Of a DNA stretch of 5,649 nucleotides, positions 1 through 4,925 are shown one piece after another. The stretch is from an uncultured Anaerosolibacter sp. GTDB lineage: Bacteria > Bacillota_A > Clostridia > Peptostreptococcales > Thermotaleaceae. The notes under the pieces were generated by a model, which had not been told where the DNA came from, ran no database searches, and saw nothing but the letters and a program-made list of their open reading frames with translations. The stretch's first letter is position 1; every line of letters begins with the position of its first letter. The position numbers and the translations under genes are program-made. Location: positions 1-5,649 of the forward strand of contig CALECF010000244.1 in NCBI GenBank assembly GCA_937948705.1, written 5' to 3'.

Positions 1-251
1 TCGTAACAAACACTTCTTCGGCCTTTAGGACTTTCTGGAGAACAGTCATAAAAAATGTATTCCCCGGTTATTTCATCCAAGCCAACTACATCCGGTTCAC
101 CACCGGTTCTTTCCATTTCTTCGAGTGACCATAGTTTTTCAGAATGAACTTCCAATTTTTCCTGTACCTTTACCCATTGAATTCCTTTATGACGATTCAT
201 GTTGGCCTCAAAACGGGTTTTTAAAATGCTAAGCAGTTCTAAATCCGTCAT
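1..251 (-). CDS. DUF4256 family protein, N-terminal part (cut by window edge)
   Basis: The first 83 codons of a gene that continues past the left edge. It starts at the ATG at 249-251, with a GGAGGG ribosome binding site at 258-263. The translation opens MTDLELLSILKTRFEANM and contains WSLEEMERTGGEPDVVG, then EYIFYDCSPESPKGRRSVCY. These are the characteristic conserved stretches of the DUF4256 family, recalled from memory. Family members are about 185 residues, so roughly the first 45% is present. No biochemical role is established for the family. The gene begins 43 bp after the stop of the HhH gene and has no obvious terminator between, so the two are probably co-transcribed. No signal peptide or membrane segment is seen, so the protein is presumably cytoplasmic. 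The family call is confident; the function is unknown. Confidence 0.9.
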   Translation of the reverse strand, partial: MTDLELLSILKTRFEANMNRHKGIQWVKVQEKLEVHSEKLWSLEEMERTGGEPDVVGLDEITGEYIFYDCSPESPKGRRSVCY

Positions 252-294
252 GGATATCCCTCCAAATGATTAATCTTTATAATCTCAAAATTTG

Positions 295-528
295 TTAAGA
301 ACGAAAGGAAAGACCCACTTCCTCCAAGGATGCTCTAAGTTTTGGCAGGGAAGCCGAACCTATCCCATGCAGTTTTAATATTTCTTTCTCAGTATATTTT
401 GACAGCAGCTCAAGGCTGGTTATACCATAATACTCCAGCGCACTCCTTGCAGGGTTAGACAGCTGAGATAAAAATTTGGCTGTTGGCTGTTTTTCTTGTT
501 CATGGTCCTCTCGTTTTTTTGTTGTCAT
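295..528 (-). CDS. Small stand-alone HhH / RNA polymerase alpha-CTD-like protein
   Basis: A 77-residue protein with ATG at 526-528 and a strong GGGAGGT ribosome binding site (complement at 537-543). The first 17 residues are charged and lysine-rich. The rest, from about residue 18, forms one compact helical domain: LSNPARSALEYYGITSLEL, then LSKYTEKEILKLHGIG, then PKLRASLEEVGLSF. The segment LxxLGIT...LSKYTEKEILKLHGIG..S...L is the helix-hairpin-helix fold found in the C-terminal domain of RNA polymerase alpha, where it binds DNA and activators. Here it stands alone without the assembly domain. Such short proteins are common in Firmicutes and are annotated as alpha-CTD-like or HhH DNA-binding proteins. 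A nucleic-acid-binding role is inferred from the fold; no target is known. It is the promoter-proximal gene of a likely two-gene unit with the DUF4256 gene. Confidence 0.85.
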   Translation of the reverse strand: MTTKKREDHEQEKQPTAKFLSQLSNPARSALEYYGITSLELLSKYTEKEILKLHGIGSASLPKLRASLEEVGLSFRS

Positions 529-819
529 CTCAAAGCACCTCCCGTTTAATCACATCAAATTTTAGAGCTATCTTTAAAAGGACATCTCCTATATCTAATT
601 TACCATAAAAACTCAGGTTTAAACATAATGCTGCAGCGTTTGTAGCCTGCGATTATCTACATTTCCAGCCTTTCTATTTCTCCACCCTTGTTATCAATAC
701 TACACACTCCACATGAAGTTTTTAGGCTATTTCACATTTTAGAAAAACGCAGTAAATATGCTGTGTTTATGCTGGTTTTAAATCCATCCTATCCTCTCGA
801 TAAACAATTTTCGATTAGG
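529..819. other. Non-coding stretch between the HhH gene and the SAP remnant
   Basis: No reading frame here has a credible start, ribosome binding site or recognisable product. The stretch holds the HhH gene's ribosome binding site (537-543) and an rlmD-type 3'-end relic (674-715, listed separately). An AT-rich leader lies between them and must contain the promoter of the HhH gene, but I found no pair of -35 and -10 boxes good enough to call. From 716 to 819 I see nothing identifiable. Confidence 0.6.
674..715 (-). pseudogene. 3'-end relic of an RlmD/RumA-type 23S rRNA (uracil-5-)-methyltransferase gene, copy 1
   Basis: On the minus strand these 42 bases read HVECVVLITRVEK followed by TAG. 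H-V-E-[CT]-V-V-L is the hallmark C-terminus of RlmD/RumA-type uracil-5 methyltransferases, which normally follows a DMFP motif directly. No methyltransferase sequence precedes it: homology stops at base 715 and the upstream bases read as nothing. A second relic of exactly the same length and strand lies at 4574-4615. The two agree at 32 of 42 positions, including an uninterrupted 17-mer, TTGATAACAAGGGTGGA (complement at 681-697 and 4581-4597). The 3' end of rumA is a known insertion site for serine-integrase elements in Firmicutes. I therefore read this as an attachment-site scar rather than a gene. Confidence 0.65.
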
Positions 820-867
820 CTATTTTTGTCCGTCTAAAGTTTTATTCAAAACAGGTCTTTCAGTCAT
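820..867 (-). pseudogene. 5' remnant of a probable SAP-domain protein gene
   Basis: A 15-codon frame with ATG at 865-867 and stop TAG at 820-822 reads MTERPVLNKTLDGQK. It has a proper AGAGG ribosome binding site (complement at 875-879). The opening RPVLNKTL resembles the N-terminus of small Firmicutes SAP-domain / DUF6434 proteins as I remember them, which continue with a FLxYYYLKEELxxFC-like stretch. That continuation is missing: after LDGQK the frame closes and downstream frames show no SAP helix pair. It may be a decayed gene of which only the leader and start survive, or an unrelated short peptide. The leader is homologous to that of the GNAT gene (see the leader repeats). Confidence 0.4.
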
Positions 868-874
868 ACTTTTT

Positions 875-913
875 CCTCTTATTAATTCCAATTTATCTTG
901 TTATTCATCTCAT
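875..913 (-). repeat. Leader repeat, copy 1 (5' of the SAP remnant)
   Basis: This 39-bp leader matches 1410-1448 upstream of the GNAT gene at 30 of 39 positions with no gap, including the ribosome binding site (minus-strand core GAGATGAATAACAAGATAAA here, GAGATGGATAACGAGGTAAA there). Both copies sit directly 5' of a start codon, 7 nt (here) and 6 nt (GNAT) from the ATG. This suggests a duplicated leader or promoter module driving successive passenger genes. Confidence 0.65.
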
Positions 914-915
914 CT

Positions 916-936
916 TGCTGACCTTGATGGTCAGCA
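916..936 (-). other. Stem-loop downstream of the GNAT gene
   Basis: TGCTGACC and GGTCAGCA form a perfect 8-bp stem around the 5-base loop TTGAT, 26 bp beyond the GNAT stop. No uridine tract follows on either strand, so it is not a typical intrinsic terminator. It may attenuate transcription or protect the mRNA 3' end between GNAT and the SAP remnant. Confidence 0.4.
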
Positions 937-962
937 GCGTTTATTGCTCGTAAAATCGGGAT

Positions 963-1403
963 TTAGCGCTCCCACTTTAGATAAATCATATCAACGAGCT
1001 GTTTTCCGTTTTCAAACATCGGGTGGTCATAGTTGTCCGTGAAAAAGTTTTTTATTCGATGTGATTCCGCAAAGCCACATTTATGATAAAAACTAAGTAT
1101 ATCAGGGCTGTCTCCGGTTCCTACAAGCATAGTTTTACAATCGGGGTAACAGGAAAACAGCAACTCTATCAGTCTTTTGCCGTAGCCTTTACGTTGGCAA
1201 TCAACCATGACCGCAATGTTTTTGAGTTCATAAACACCATCCGCTTCTTTTGTAATCACGCATTCAGCTTTTATACCGCCGTCATCTAAAATAAACATTT
1301 CACCGCGTTCGAGATATTTATCTACCATATTTTCCTGCTCGTCTGCTAACAATAACAAGTCAATGTATTGTTTTTTGTCTTCCGTTACTTTTCTTATCTC
1401 CAT
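963..1403 (-). CDS. GNAT family N-acetyltransferase
   Basis: A 146-residue cytoplasmic protein of typical single-domain GNAT length. The start is the ATG at 1401-1403, preceded by AGGAGG (complement at 1410-1415). Beta strand 4 is YELKNIAVMVDC (58-69). The acetyl-CoA pyrophosphate-binding motif A is QRKGYGKRLI (70-79), matching Q/RxxGxG/A. LVGTGDS (93-99) is the beta-5 region, and FYHKCGF (105-111) is the usual motif B end, with Tyr106 a candidate general acid. The C-terminal stretch NFFTDNYDHPMFENG (119-133) is shared with B. subtilis YvbK-like acetyltransferases, by recollection. It should transfer acetyl from acetyl-CoA to an amine; the substrate cannot be read from sequence. It lies 217 bp downstream of the recombinase gene across repeat block A and has its own leader, so it looks like a passenger gene with independent expression. 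No defects are visible. Confidence 0.92.
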   Translation of the reverse strand: MEIRKVTEDKKQYIDLLLLADEQENMVDKYLERGEMFILDDGGIKAECVITKEADGVYELKNIAVMVDCQRKGYGKRLIELLFSCYPDCKTMLVGTGDSPDILSFYHKCGFAESHRIKNFFTDNYDHPMFENGKQLVDMIYLKWER

Positions 1404-1409
1404 AACGAT

Positions 1410-1448
1410 CCTCCTATAAATTTTAATTTACCTCGTTATCCATCTCGC
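1410..1448 (-). repeat. Leader repeat, copy 2 (5' of the GNAT gene)
   Basis: Partner of 875-913 (30 of 39 identical, ungapped). It includes the AGGAGG ribosome binding site of the GNAT gene. The sub-motif GGATAACG recurs just upstream in the tandem 43-bp repeat, so the leader and that repeat may share an origin. Confidence 0.65.
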
Positions 1449-1449
1449 C

Positions 1450-1492
1450 CACTCAAATTTCCCGTTATCCAAACCACAGCCTAAACTATCCG
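1450..1492 (-). repeat. 43-bp tandem repeat, unit 2
   Basis: On the minus strand this unit begins CGGATAGTTTAGGCT and ends AATTTGAGTG. It matches 1510-1552 at 33 of 43 positions without gaps, the units repeating with a 60-bp period. It lies between the recombinase and GNAT genes, where a promoter or recombinase-binding site would be expected. Confidence 0.7.
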
Positions 1493-1605
1493 AAAAACAT
1501 CCGTATCAGCACTCAAATTGGGCGACATCTAAATCGAAGCCTCAACTATCCGATTTTGGCCCTTGATATGTTTCCACAGAGCGATATTTTTGTAATTTGC
1601 GCACT
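1490..1605. repeat. Direct repeat block A (pairs with block B near 4401-4525)
   Basis: Ordered landmarks in this block recur in block B with nearly the same spacing: GAAAAACATC at 1492 and 4403; GACATCTAAATCG at 1524 and 4437; GATATGTT followed by CCAC and AGCGA at 1565 and 4478. Intervals are 32 and 41 bp here versus 34 and 41 bp in B. Between landmarks the copies have diverged. Blocks A and B are in the same orientation and enclose the recombinase and the GGADGPT gene, as the ends of a 2.9-kb unit would. On the plus strand the last landmark reads DMFPQSD. Confidence 0.6.
1510..1552 (-). repeat. 43-bp tandem repeat, unit 1
   Basis: On the minus strand this unit begins CGGATAGTTGAGGCT and ends AATTTGAGTG, matching 1450-1492 at 33 of 43 positions. 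It contains one of three copies of ACATCTAAATCG in the window (plus strand 1525-1536; the others are 4408-4419 and 4438-4449). It therefore links the tandem repeat to blocks A and B. Confidence 0.7.
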
Positions 1606-1620
1606 CTCTATTTTGCACAT

Positions 1621-2544
1621 TCATTTTTTTGAACTGTATTTTTTGCTTTTTCTCTGGTTGCCATCTTCGACCTGTGTGACATTGCTTCGGTGCTGTTTTT
1701 CAATCTGTACAGCTTGGAAAGTTTCCTTGGAAATTATAGCTGGATTATTAGCCTCGGCCAGATAGTATGCATCATGCTTTCCATTATCCAGCAACCGTGC
1801 ATTTCCTATATACTTTTCATTACTGAGCATTACATCAATTGTCCGCTTACACCATTTGTCTTTGCTGGTGGGAGATTTTATCCCCAGTCGCTCTAATTCA
1901 GATACAATGCCTATCACGCTCTTACCTTGAAGATACATATTGAAAATCAACCGTACATTTTTCGCCTCAGACTCTTCGATAATCAGACTGCCATCACTTG
2001 CGTTCACATACCCATAGCATTTTCTGTTATATAGCTTTGAAGTACCTTGTGCGGCACGTTGTTTGATACCCCATTTGATATTATCGCTGCGTGTTTCATT
2101 CTCTGCCTGAGCAATTGACTCTATTATTGAAATCATAAGGTCGCTGTCTGTATCAGCAGTATCCAGTTGTTCCTGTTCAAATATGACACGAACACCAAGA
2201 AGTTTTAACTGGTTCAATGCATCGAGAATTTCCACCGTATCTCGTCCAAATCTGCGGATGCTCTTGGTAAGGATAATTTCTAAATCATGTGACTGACAAT
2301 CCTTCAGCATACGAGTAAACTCTTTACGAGAAGAACCTGTCTTGCTTGAAGCAATATCTATATACACATCCACTAATAACCATTTGGGATTAACTGCTGT
2401 TAATCTTGTAAGCGCTGATACTTGGGCGGTAAGACTTTTTAGCTGATCAGCACTGTTTGTACTCACACGGCAGTAAATACCAACCCGTTTCTCTCGCTTT
2501 GGTGGCTTTGCTGGAATATATTCAATTCTTCTATTTTCCGCCAT
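1621..2544 (-). CDS. Serine recombinase of the large-serine-recombinase type, lacking the zinc-ribbon C-terminus
   Basis: A 307-residue site-specific DNA recombinase, starting at ATG 2542-2544 with AAGGAGG (complement at 2552-2558). The catalytic resolvase domain spans about residues 18-165. The nucleophile is Ser28 in YCRVST, and the catalytic arginine cluster is SIRRFGRDT (95-103). The long helix that follows has the usual ESIAQAENE. The Recombinase (PF07508-type) DNA-binding domain follows at about 174-250: KCYGYV, ESEAKNVRLIFNMYLQGKS, then WCKRTIDVMLSNEKYIGNA. Full-size family members (450-550 residues) continue past an SSKYAL-like junction into a Cys4 zinc ribbon and coiled coil. This protein ends KKYSSKK at exactly that junction. 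It may be truncated by decay (downstream frames show only a vague SLCGNIS remnant) or a natural short form. It is bracketed by repeat blocks A and B, and its ATG lies 83 bp after the stop of the gene upstream. Confidence 0.9.
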   Translation of the reverse strand: MAENRRIEYIPAKPPKREKRVGIYCRVSTNSADQLKSLTAQVSALTRLTAVNPKWLLVDVYIDIASSKTGSSRKEFTRMLKDCQSHDLEIILTKSIRRFGRDTVEILDALNQLKLLGVRVIFEQEQLDTADTDSDLMISIIESIAQAENETRSDNIKWGIKQRAAQGTSKLYNRKCYGYVNASDGSLIIEESEAKNVRLIFNMYLQGKSVIGIVSELERLGIKSPTSKDKWCKRTIDVMLSNEKYIGNARLLDNGKHDAYYLAEANNPAIISKETFQAVQIEKQHRSNVTQVEDGNQRKSKKYSSKK

Positions 2545-2627
2545 AGCAAAACCTCCTTAATTACAGTTTCCTTGACAAATTCAAATTTGCAATGCACCTA
2601 TTATGCTCATAATCTTTGATACCCAAC

Positions 2628-4133
2628 TTACATCAAAATCGCTGTAATGTCCTCACAAGTCTTCTTATGAAACACCATTTGCCATTCCACATCATCTACA
2701 GGATCAAAATGAAGTGCAGAGCATGCAGTTCGAAGTTTTGCTTGGTCAGTGCCACCAAAAACAATCGCTGTAGGACCATCGGCTCCTCCGATGATCGCTA
2801 TAGCTGCGCAGGATGCGCTGCTCTGTGGTTCGTTGGAATCAACCTGTTTCTGCTGGGGACGGTCGCTTTCCTCGCAATCGGTAACTGTAAAGGTATTACC
2901 CGGCAAATCAGGTGAAAGCGTGTAGCTCATTACAGTATAGTACGTAGGATATTCGTAATTTTTATCACCAAAATGTTCCGTGGGCATTTCCTGTCGTTCG
3001 TATTCCTGCACAGTCAGCGTATGCTGCACACCGGTTGTAGGATGGGTAAACTCAATGCAATCACCGGGTGCTGATACATGGAAGTGCGGACCGGGAATCG
3101 CAACAAGGCCTTGCTTGAACGTCACACCAAGCGTAGTAATCAATGGCTTGCGTTTCGTTGCCCACGGAAAGGCAGAACGCCAGATTGCCCAACCGCAGGT
3201 AGAATCAAGCCCATATTGTTCGAGTACGCCTTTGGATTCAATTCCGTTACACTCCGGAAAACAGGGATTCCAAGACAGTCCGCATCCATGCGAACTAGTA
3301 AGAACCTTACCATTAAGAACGACTTCGGGACTCATATTGATTGACAGTGGATTTTCGGCGTCAATCCGCATTCGCTGCTCATTAGTAAAATCCGAACCAT
3401 CATTCTCGATAGAAAGATTCCATTTGTCCATAAATGCACGGATACACTCCACAGGAATCTGAACACAGAAGTCAACAACCAATCCCTTACTGCAGGCATA
3501 GATTGCAGGAATGTGCCAGACTTTCTCGCTCCAGATAAATTGCTTTCTGATGGAGATTTCCTTTCCGGCTCTTTCCCGTCCATGATGTCCCCAAAAGTTG
3601 CCGTCAAAATATACCTTCCATTCAGGAAGCTTCGGCTCTGGTAGAATAAAATCGTAGTAATCCTCCGTAAATTTGATACGGCTGTAATCAAACACCGCCT
3701 GCAGTTCTTTTATATATGTAAATGGTTGATCCATCGGCGTAAGCAGCAGCTTCTCACGAATTGTGTCCAGTACAGACTGTTGCTCATCAGAGGGAGGATT
3801 GTCCTTCAAAAAAGCATCAAACTGTGACTGATCCCAACAGTAAACTTGATCCAATGCCGCAGTATTGCCGCAGGTCAGCAGCAGCCGCAGAAAATCTGTA
3901 AAGTCTTTTGCTAGTGGATGCACACGGTTTTCTGGTGTATTCATAGGGCTGACGGCGAATACCATCTCACCAAATCCTGGCACAAAACAATAGTGGATAC
4001 CATCCACGCCAGCCCAGCCGATTATTATTGCACCTTTTGGTGTACAAAAATAGCTGTTTTCGTTTTCACACAATTCTATGCCAAGCGGTGCTGTATCAAT
4101 ATTTAATTGACGGCATTTCTTGTAAGTCATCAT
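2628..4133 (-). CDS. Uncharacterised 501-residue protein with a GGADGPT C-terminal module
   Basis: A soluble protein with no signal peptide or membrane segment. Residues 1 to about 165 hold GWAGVDG (39-45), FVPGFGEMVFAVSP (50-63) and a helical stretch DFLRLLLTCG. This weakly recalls SUKH/SMI1-like folds but is not enough to assign one. Residues 170-415 are rich in Trp, Cys and His, with WHIPAIYACSKGLVVDFC (206-223), HGCGLSWNPC and IPGPHFHVSAPGDCIEF. A Ser/Gln/Glu-rich linker (418-442) leads to AIIGGADGPTAIVFGG (446-461), then ALHFDPVDDVEW and a final EDITAIL. GGADGPT is a signature of the beta subunit of sodium-translocating decarboxylases (oxaloacetate, glutaconyl-CoA), a polytopic membrane protein; nothing else of that family is here. 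Similar tails occur on unrelated Clostridia proteins, in my recollection. Databases may mislabel it a decarboxylase subunit. It lies upstream of, and probably co-transcribed with, the recombinase. I do not know its function. Confidence 0.8.
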   Translation of the reverse strand: MMTYKKCRQLNIDTAPLGIELCENENSYFCTPKGAIIIGWAGVDGIHYCFVPGFGEMVFAVSPMNTPENRVHPLAKDFTDFLRLLLTCGNTAALDQVYCWDQSQFDAFLKDNPPSDEQQSVLDTIREKLLLTPMDQPFTYIKELQAVFDYSRIKFTEDYYDFILPEPKLPEWKVYFDGNFWGHHGRERAGKEISIRKQFIWSEKVWHIPAIYACSKGLVVDFCVQIPVECIRAFMDKWNLSIENDGSDFTNEQRMRIDAENPLSINMSPEVVLNGKVLTSSHGCGLSWNPCFPECNGIESKGVLEQYGLDSTCGWAIWRSAFPWATKRKPLITTLGVTFKQGLVAIPGPHFHVSAPGDCIEFTHPTTGVQHTLTVQEYERQEMPTEHFGDKNYEYPTYYTVMSYTLSPDLPGNTFTVTDCEESDRPQQKQVDSNEPQSSASCAAIAIIGGADGPTAIVFGGTDQAKLRTACSALHFDPVDDVEWQMVFHKKTCEDITAILM

Positions 4134-4140
4134 AGTAATG

Positions 4141-4148
4141 TTTCCTTT
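4141..4148 (-). promoter_or_regulatory. Ribosome binding site that fixes the start of the GGADGPT gene
   Basis: AAAGGAAA lies 7 nt before the ATG at 4131-4133. The open frame extends 12 codons further up, to an ATG at 4167-4169. That start has no AGG-type site before it, and its extra residues (MFIILYLKGNIT) read as leader DNA that contains this very binding site. The ATG at 4131-4133 is therefore preferred; the adjacent ATG at 4128-4130 is also possible. Confidence 0.65.
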
Positions 4149-4250
4149 CAAATACAATATGATAAACATTTATAGTTATATCAAATTGTATAAATAATCT
4201 TTGCTCAAAGACGCCCAGTACATTCAAATTTGCTATACTTCCTAATCTCT

Positions 4251-4256
4251 ATTATA
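4251..4256 (-). promoter_or_regulatory. Possible -10 box for the GGADGPT gene / recombinase transcript
   Basis: A perfect TATAAT on the minus strand, 118 bp before the preferred ATG, in AT-rich leader DNA. At the right distance upstream (4274-4279) there is only AAAAGG, a poor -35, and there is no TGn extension. It is offered as the best -10 match in the leader, not as a demonstrated promoter. Confidence 0.25.
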
Positions 4257-4400
4257 ACATGAATTCATCTTTCCCTTTTCCATTTAGCATTATAGCTAAT
4301 GAACATCCAATCAAATTTCGATTATGTTGGTTAGCCTATTACACGACCATTTTATCAACTAACCTTAAAAACCAATCCTGACCACACAACCTCGGATTTT

Positions 4401-4525
4401 TTGAAAAACATCTAAATCGACCACTCGTCAAGCACTGACATCTAAATCGCTCTGTCACAAGCTTTAGAGCTTGTTTTGATATGTTCCCACGAAGCGAAAA
4501 ACACAATTTTCTCACGCTCTTATAT
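4401..4525. repeat. Direct repeat block B (pairs with block A near 1490-1605)
   Basis: It contains GAAAAACATC (4403), two copies of ACATCTAAATCG (4408-4419 and 4438-4449, 30 bp apart), and GATATGTTCCCAC with AGCGA (4478-4497). The last 20 bases match 1565-1584 at 16 positions. A 7-bp hairpin, ACAAGCT / AGCTTGT (4457-4474), lies inside the block. On the plus strand 4478-4498 reads DMFPRSE, the motif that in RlmD-type methyltransferases directly precedes HVE. The block is 49 bp from the second rlmD-tail relic. Confidence 0.6.
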
Positions 4526-4573
4526 CAAACACACAAACACACGAATGGCTTATATACTGGGCCTTATGAGCCC

Positions 4574-4615
4574 CTACTCTTCCACCCTTGTTATCAACAC
4601 CACTGTCTCAACGTG
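4574..4615 (-). pseudogene. 3'-end relic of an RlmD/RumA-type 23S rRNA methyltransferase gene, copy 2
   Basis: The minus strand reads HVETVVLITRVEE followed by TAG, with no methyltransferase sequence upstream (homology ends at 4615). It is exactly 3,900 bp from the first relic, same strand and same length. Codon differences such as CAT/CAC, TGT/ACA and GTA/GTG are partly synonymous. This suggests the two copies come from related but distinct rlmD alleles or elements rather than a recent duplication. Confidence 0.65.
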
Positions 4616-4870
4616 CCCAGTTAAAGGAAAAAGGTCCAACTATCATCGATTGACTCCTATGAAGATAGTTTAACTTTCAACGTTTCTTCCAAATTTTCAA
4701 CGATTTTCTAGAAAAATGAACACTCCTACCCAATGTCAAACGATTATACTCGCCATACACTGCTTCAAAGCCATTAACAAATCCGGTGTTTGCCTCAAAA
4801 TATTACTGACAAAACTGAAACAAGTGACCCCCGAAATTACCGGAATCGCTTGTTTCAAACCTTTTGTGGC
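4616..4870. other. Non-coding DNA between the rlmD relic and the tmRNA terminator
   Basis: Open frames here lack ribosome binding sites and recognisable products. The stretch contains two stem-loops: AACTATC / GATAGTT (4638-4670), with a minus-strand ACCTTTTT just beyond it, and a long one at 4816-4857. TTTCAACG occurs twice 20 bp apart (near 4676 and 4696). I see nothing else in it. Confidence 0.55.
4816..4857. terminator. Long stem-loop, possible second terminator
   Basis: TGAAACAAG pairs perfectly with CTTGTTTCA (9 bp). Inside, past one mismatch, further pairing with G-U pairs narrows the loop. On the minus strand it is followed by AGTTTTGT, a weak U-tract; on the plus strand by AAACCTTTTG. 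It lies just beyond the tmRNA terminator and could act as a back-up in either direction. Confidence 0.45.
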
Positions 4871-4917
4871 AAAAATAAAACCACCTATCGATAAAATTCC
4901 TTTTATAAATAGATGGT
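4871..4917 (-). terminator. Intrinsic terminator of the tmRNA gene
   Basis: On the minus strand ACCATCTAT pairs with ATAGGTGGT (9 bp, one G-U). The loop itself pairs ATAAAA with TTTTAT. The stem is followed by TTTTATTTTT. It begins 8 bp past the CCA end of the tmRNA, the expected place for an ssrA terminator. Confidence 0.75.
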
Positions 4918-4925
4918 AGATTATT

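Noticed and set aside
1556..1620. Coding continuation of the recombinase zinc ribbon by frameshift
   Set aside because: Beyond the TGA the frames give at most SLCGNIS; no pair of CxxC motifs is visible, so a readable ribbon is not supported.
2545..2627. Separate promoter for the recombinase gene
   Set aside because: The best boxes (TTGAAT with TAATTA) are only 15 bp apart and overlap the ribosome binding site region; co-transcription is simpler.
2763..2795. Annotation of the GGADGPT gene as a decarboxylase beta subunit
   Set aside because: Only the short motif matches; the rest is soluble and unrelated, with none of the expected membrane helices.
2980..3462. Plus-strand open frame of 160 codons
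   Set aside because: It lies wholly opposite the 501-residue gene, has no ribosome binding site and no recognisable protein features.
3332..3691. Minus-strand open frame of 119 codons inside the 501-residue gene
   Set aside because: An out-of-frame overlap within a longer, well-supported gene; no initiation signal and no family resemblance.
4403..4450. Start of a CRISPR array (two spaced copies of ACATCTAAATCG)
   Set aside because: Only two 12-base copies here with a short gap, no longer conserved repeat and no cas genes.
4476..4919. Two plus-strand open frames (about 65 and 67 codons)
   Set aside because: No ribosome binding sites. They run through repeat block B, the rlmD relic and terminator hairpins, all better explained as non-coding.
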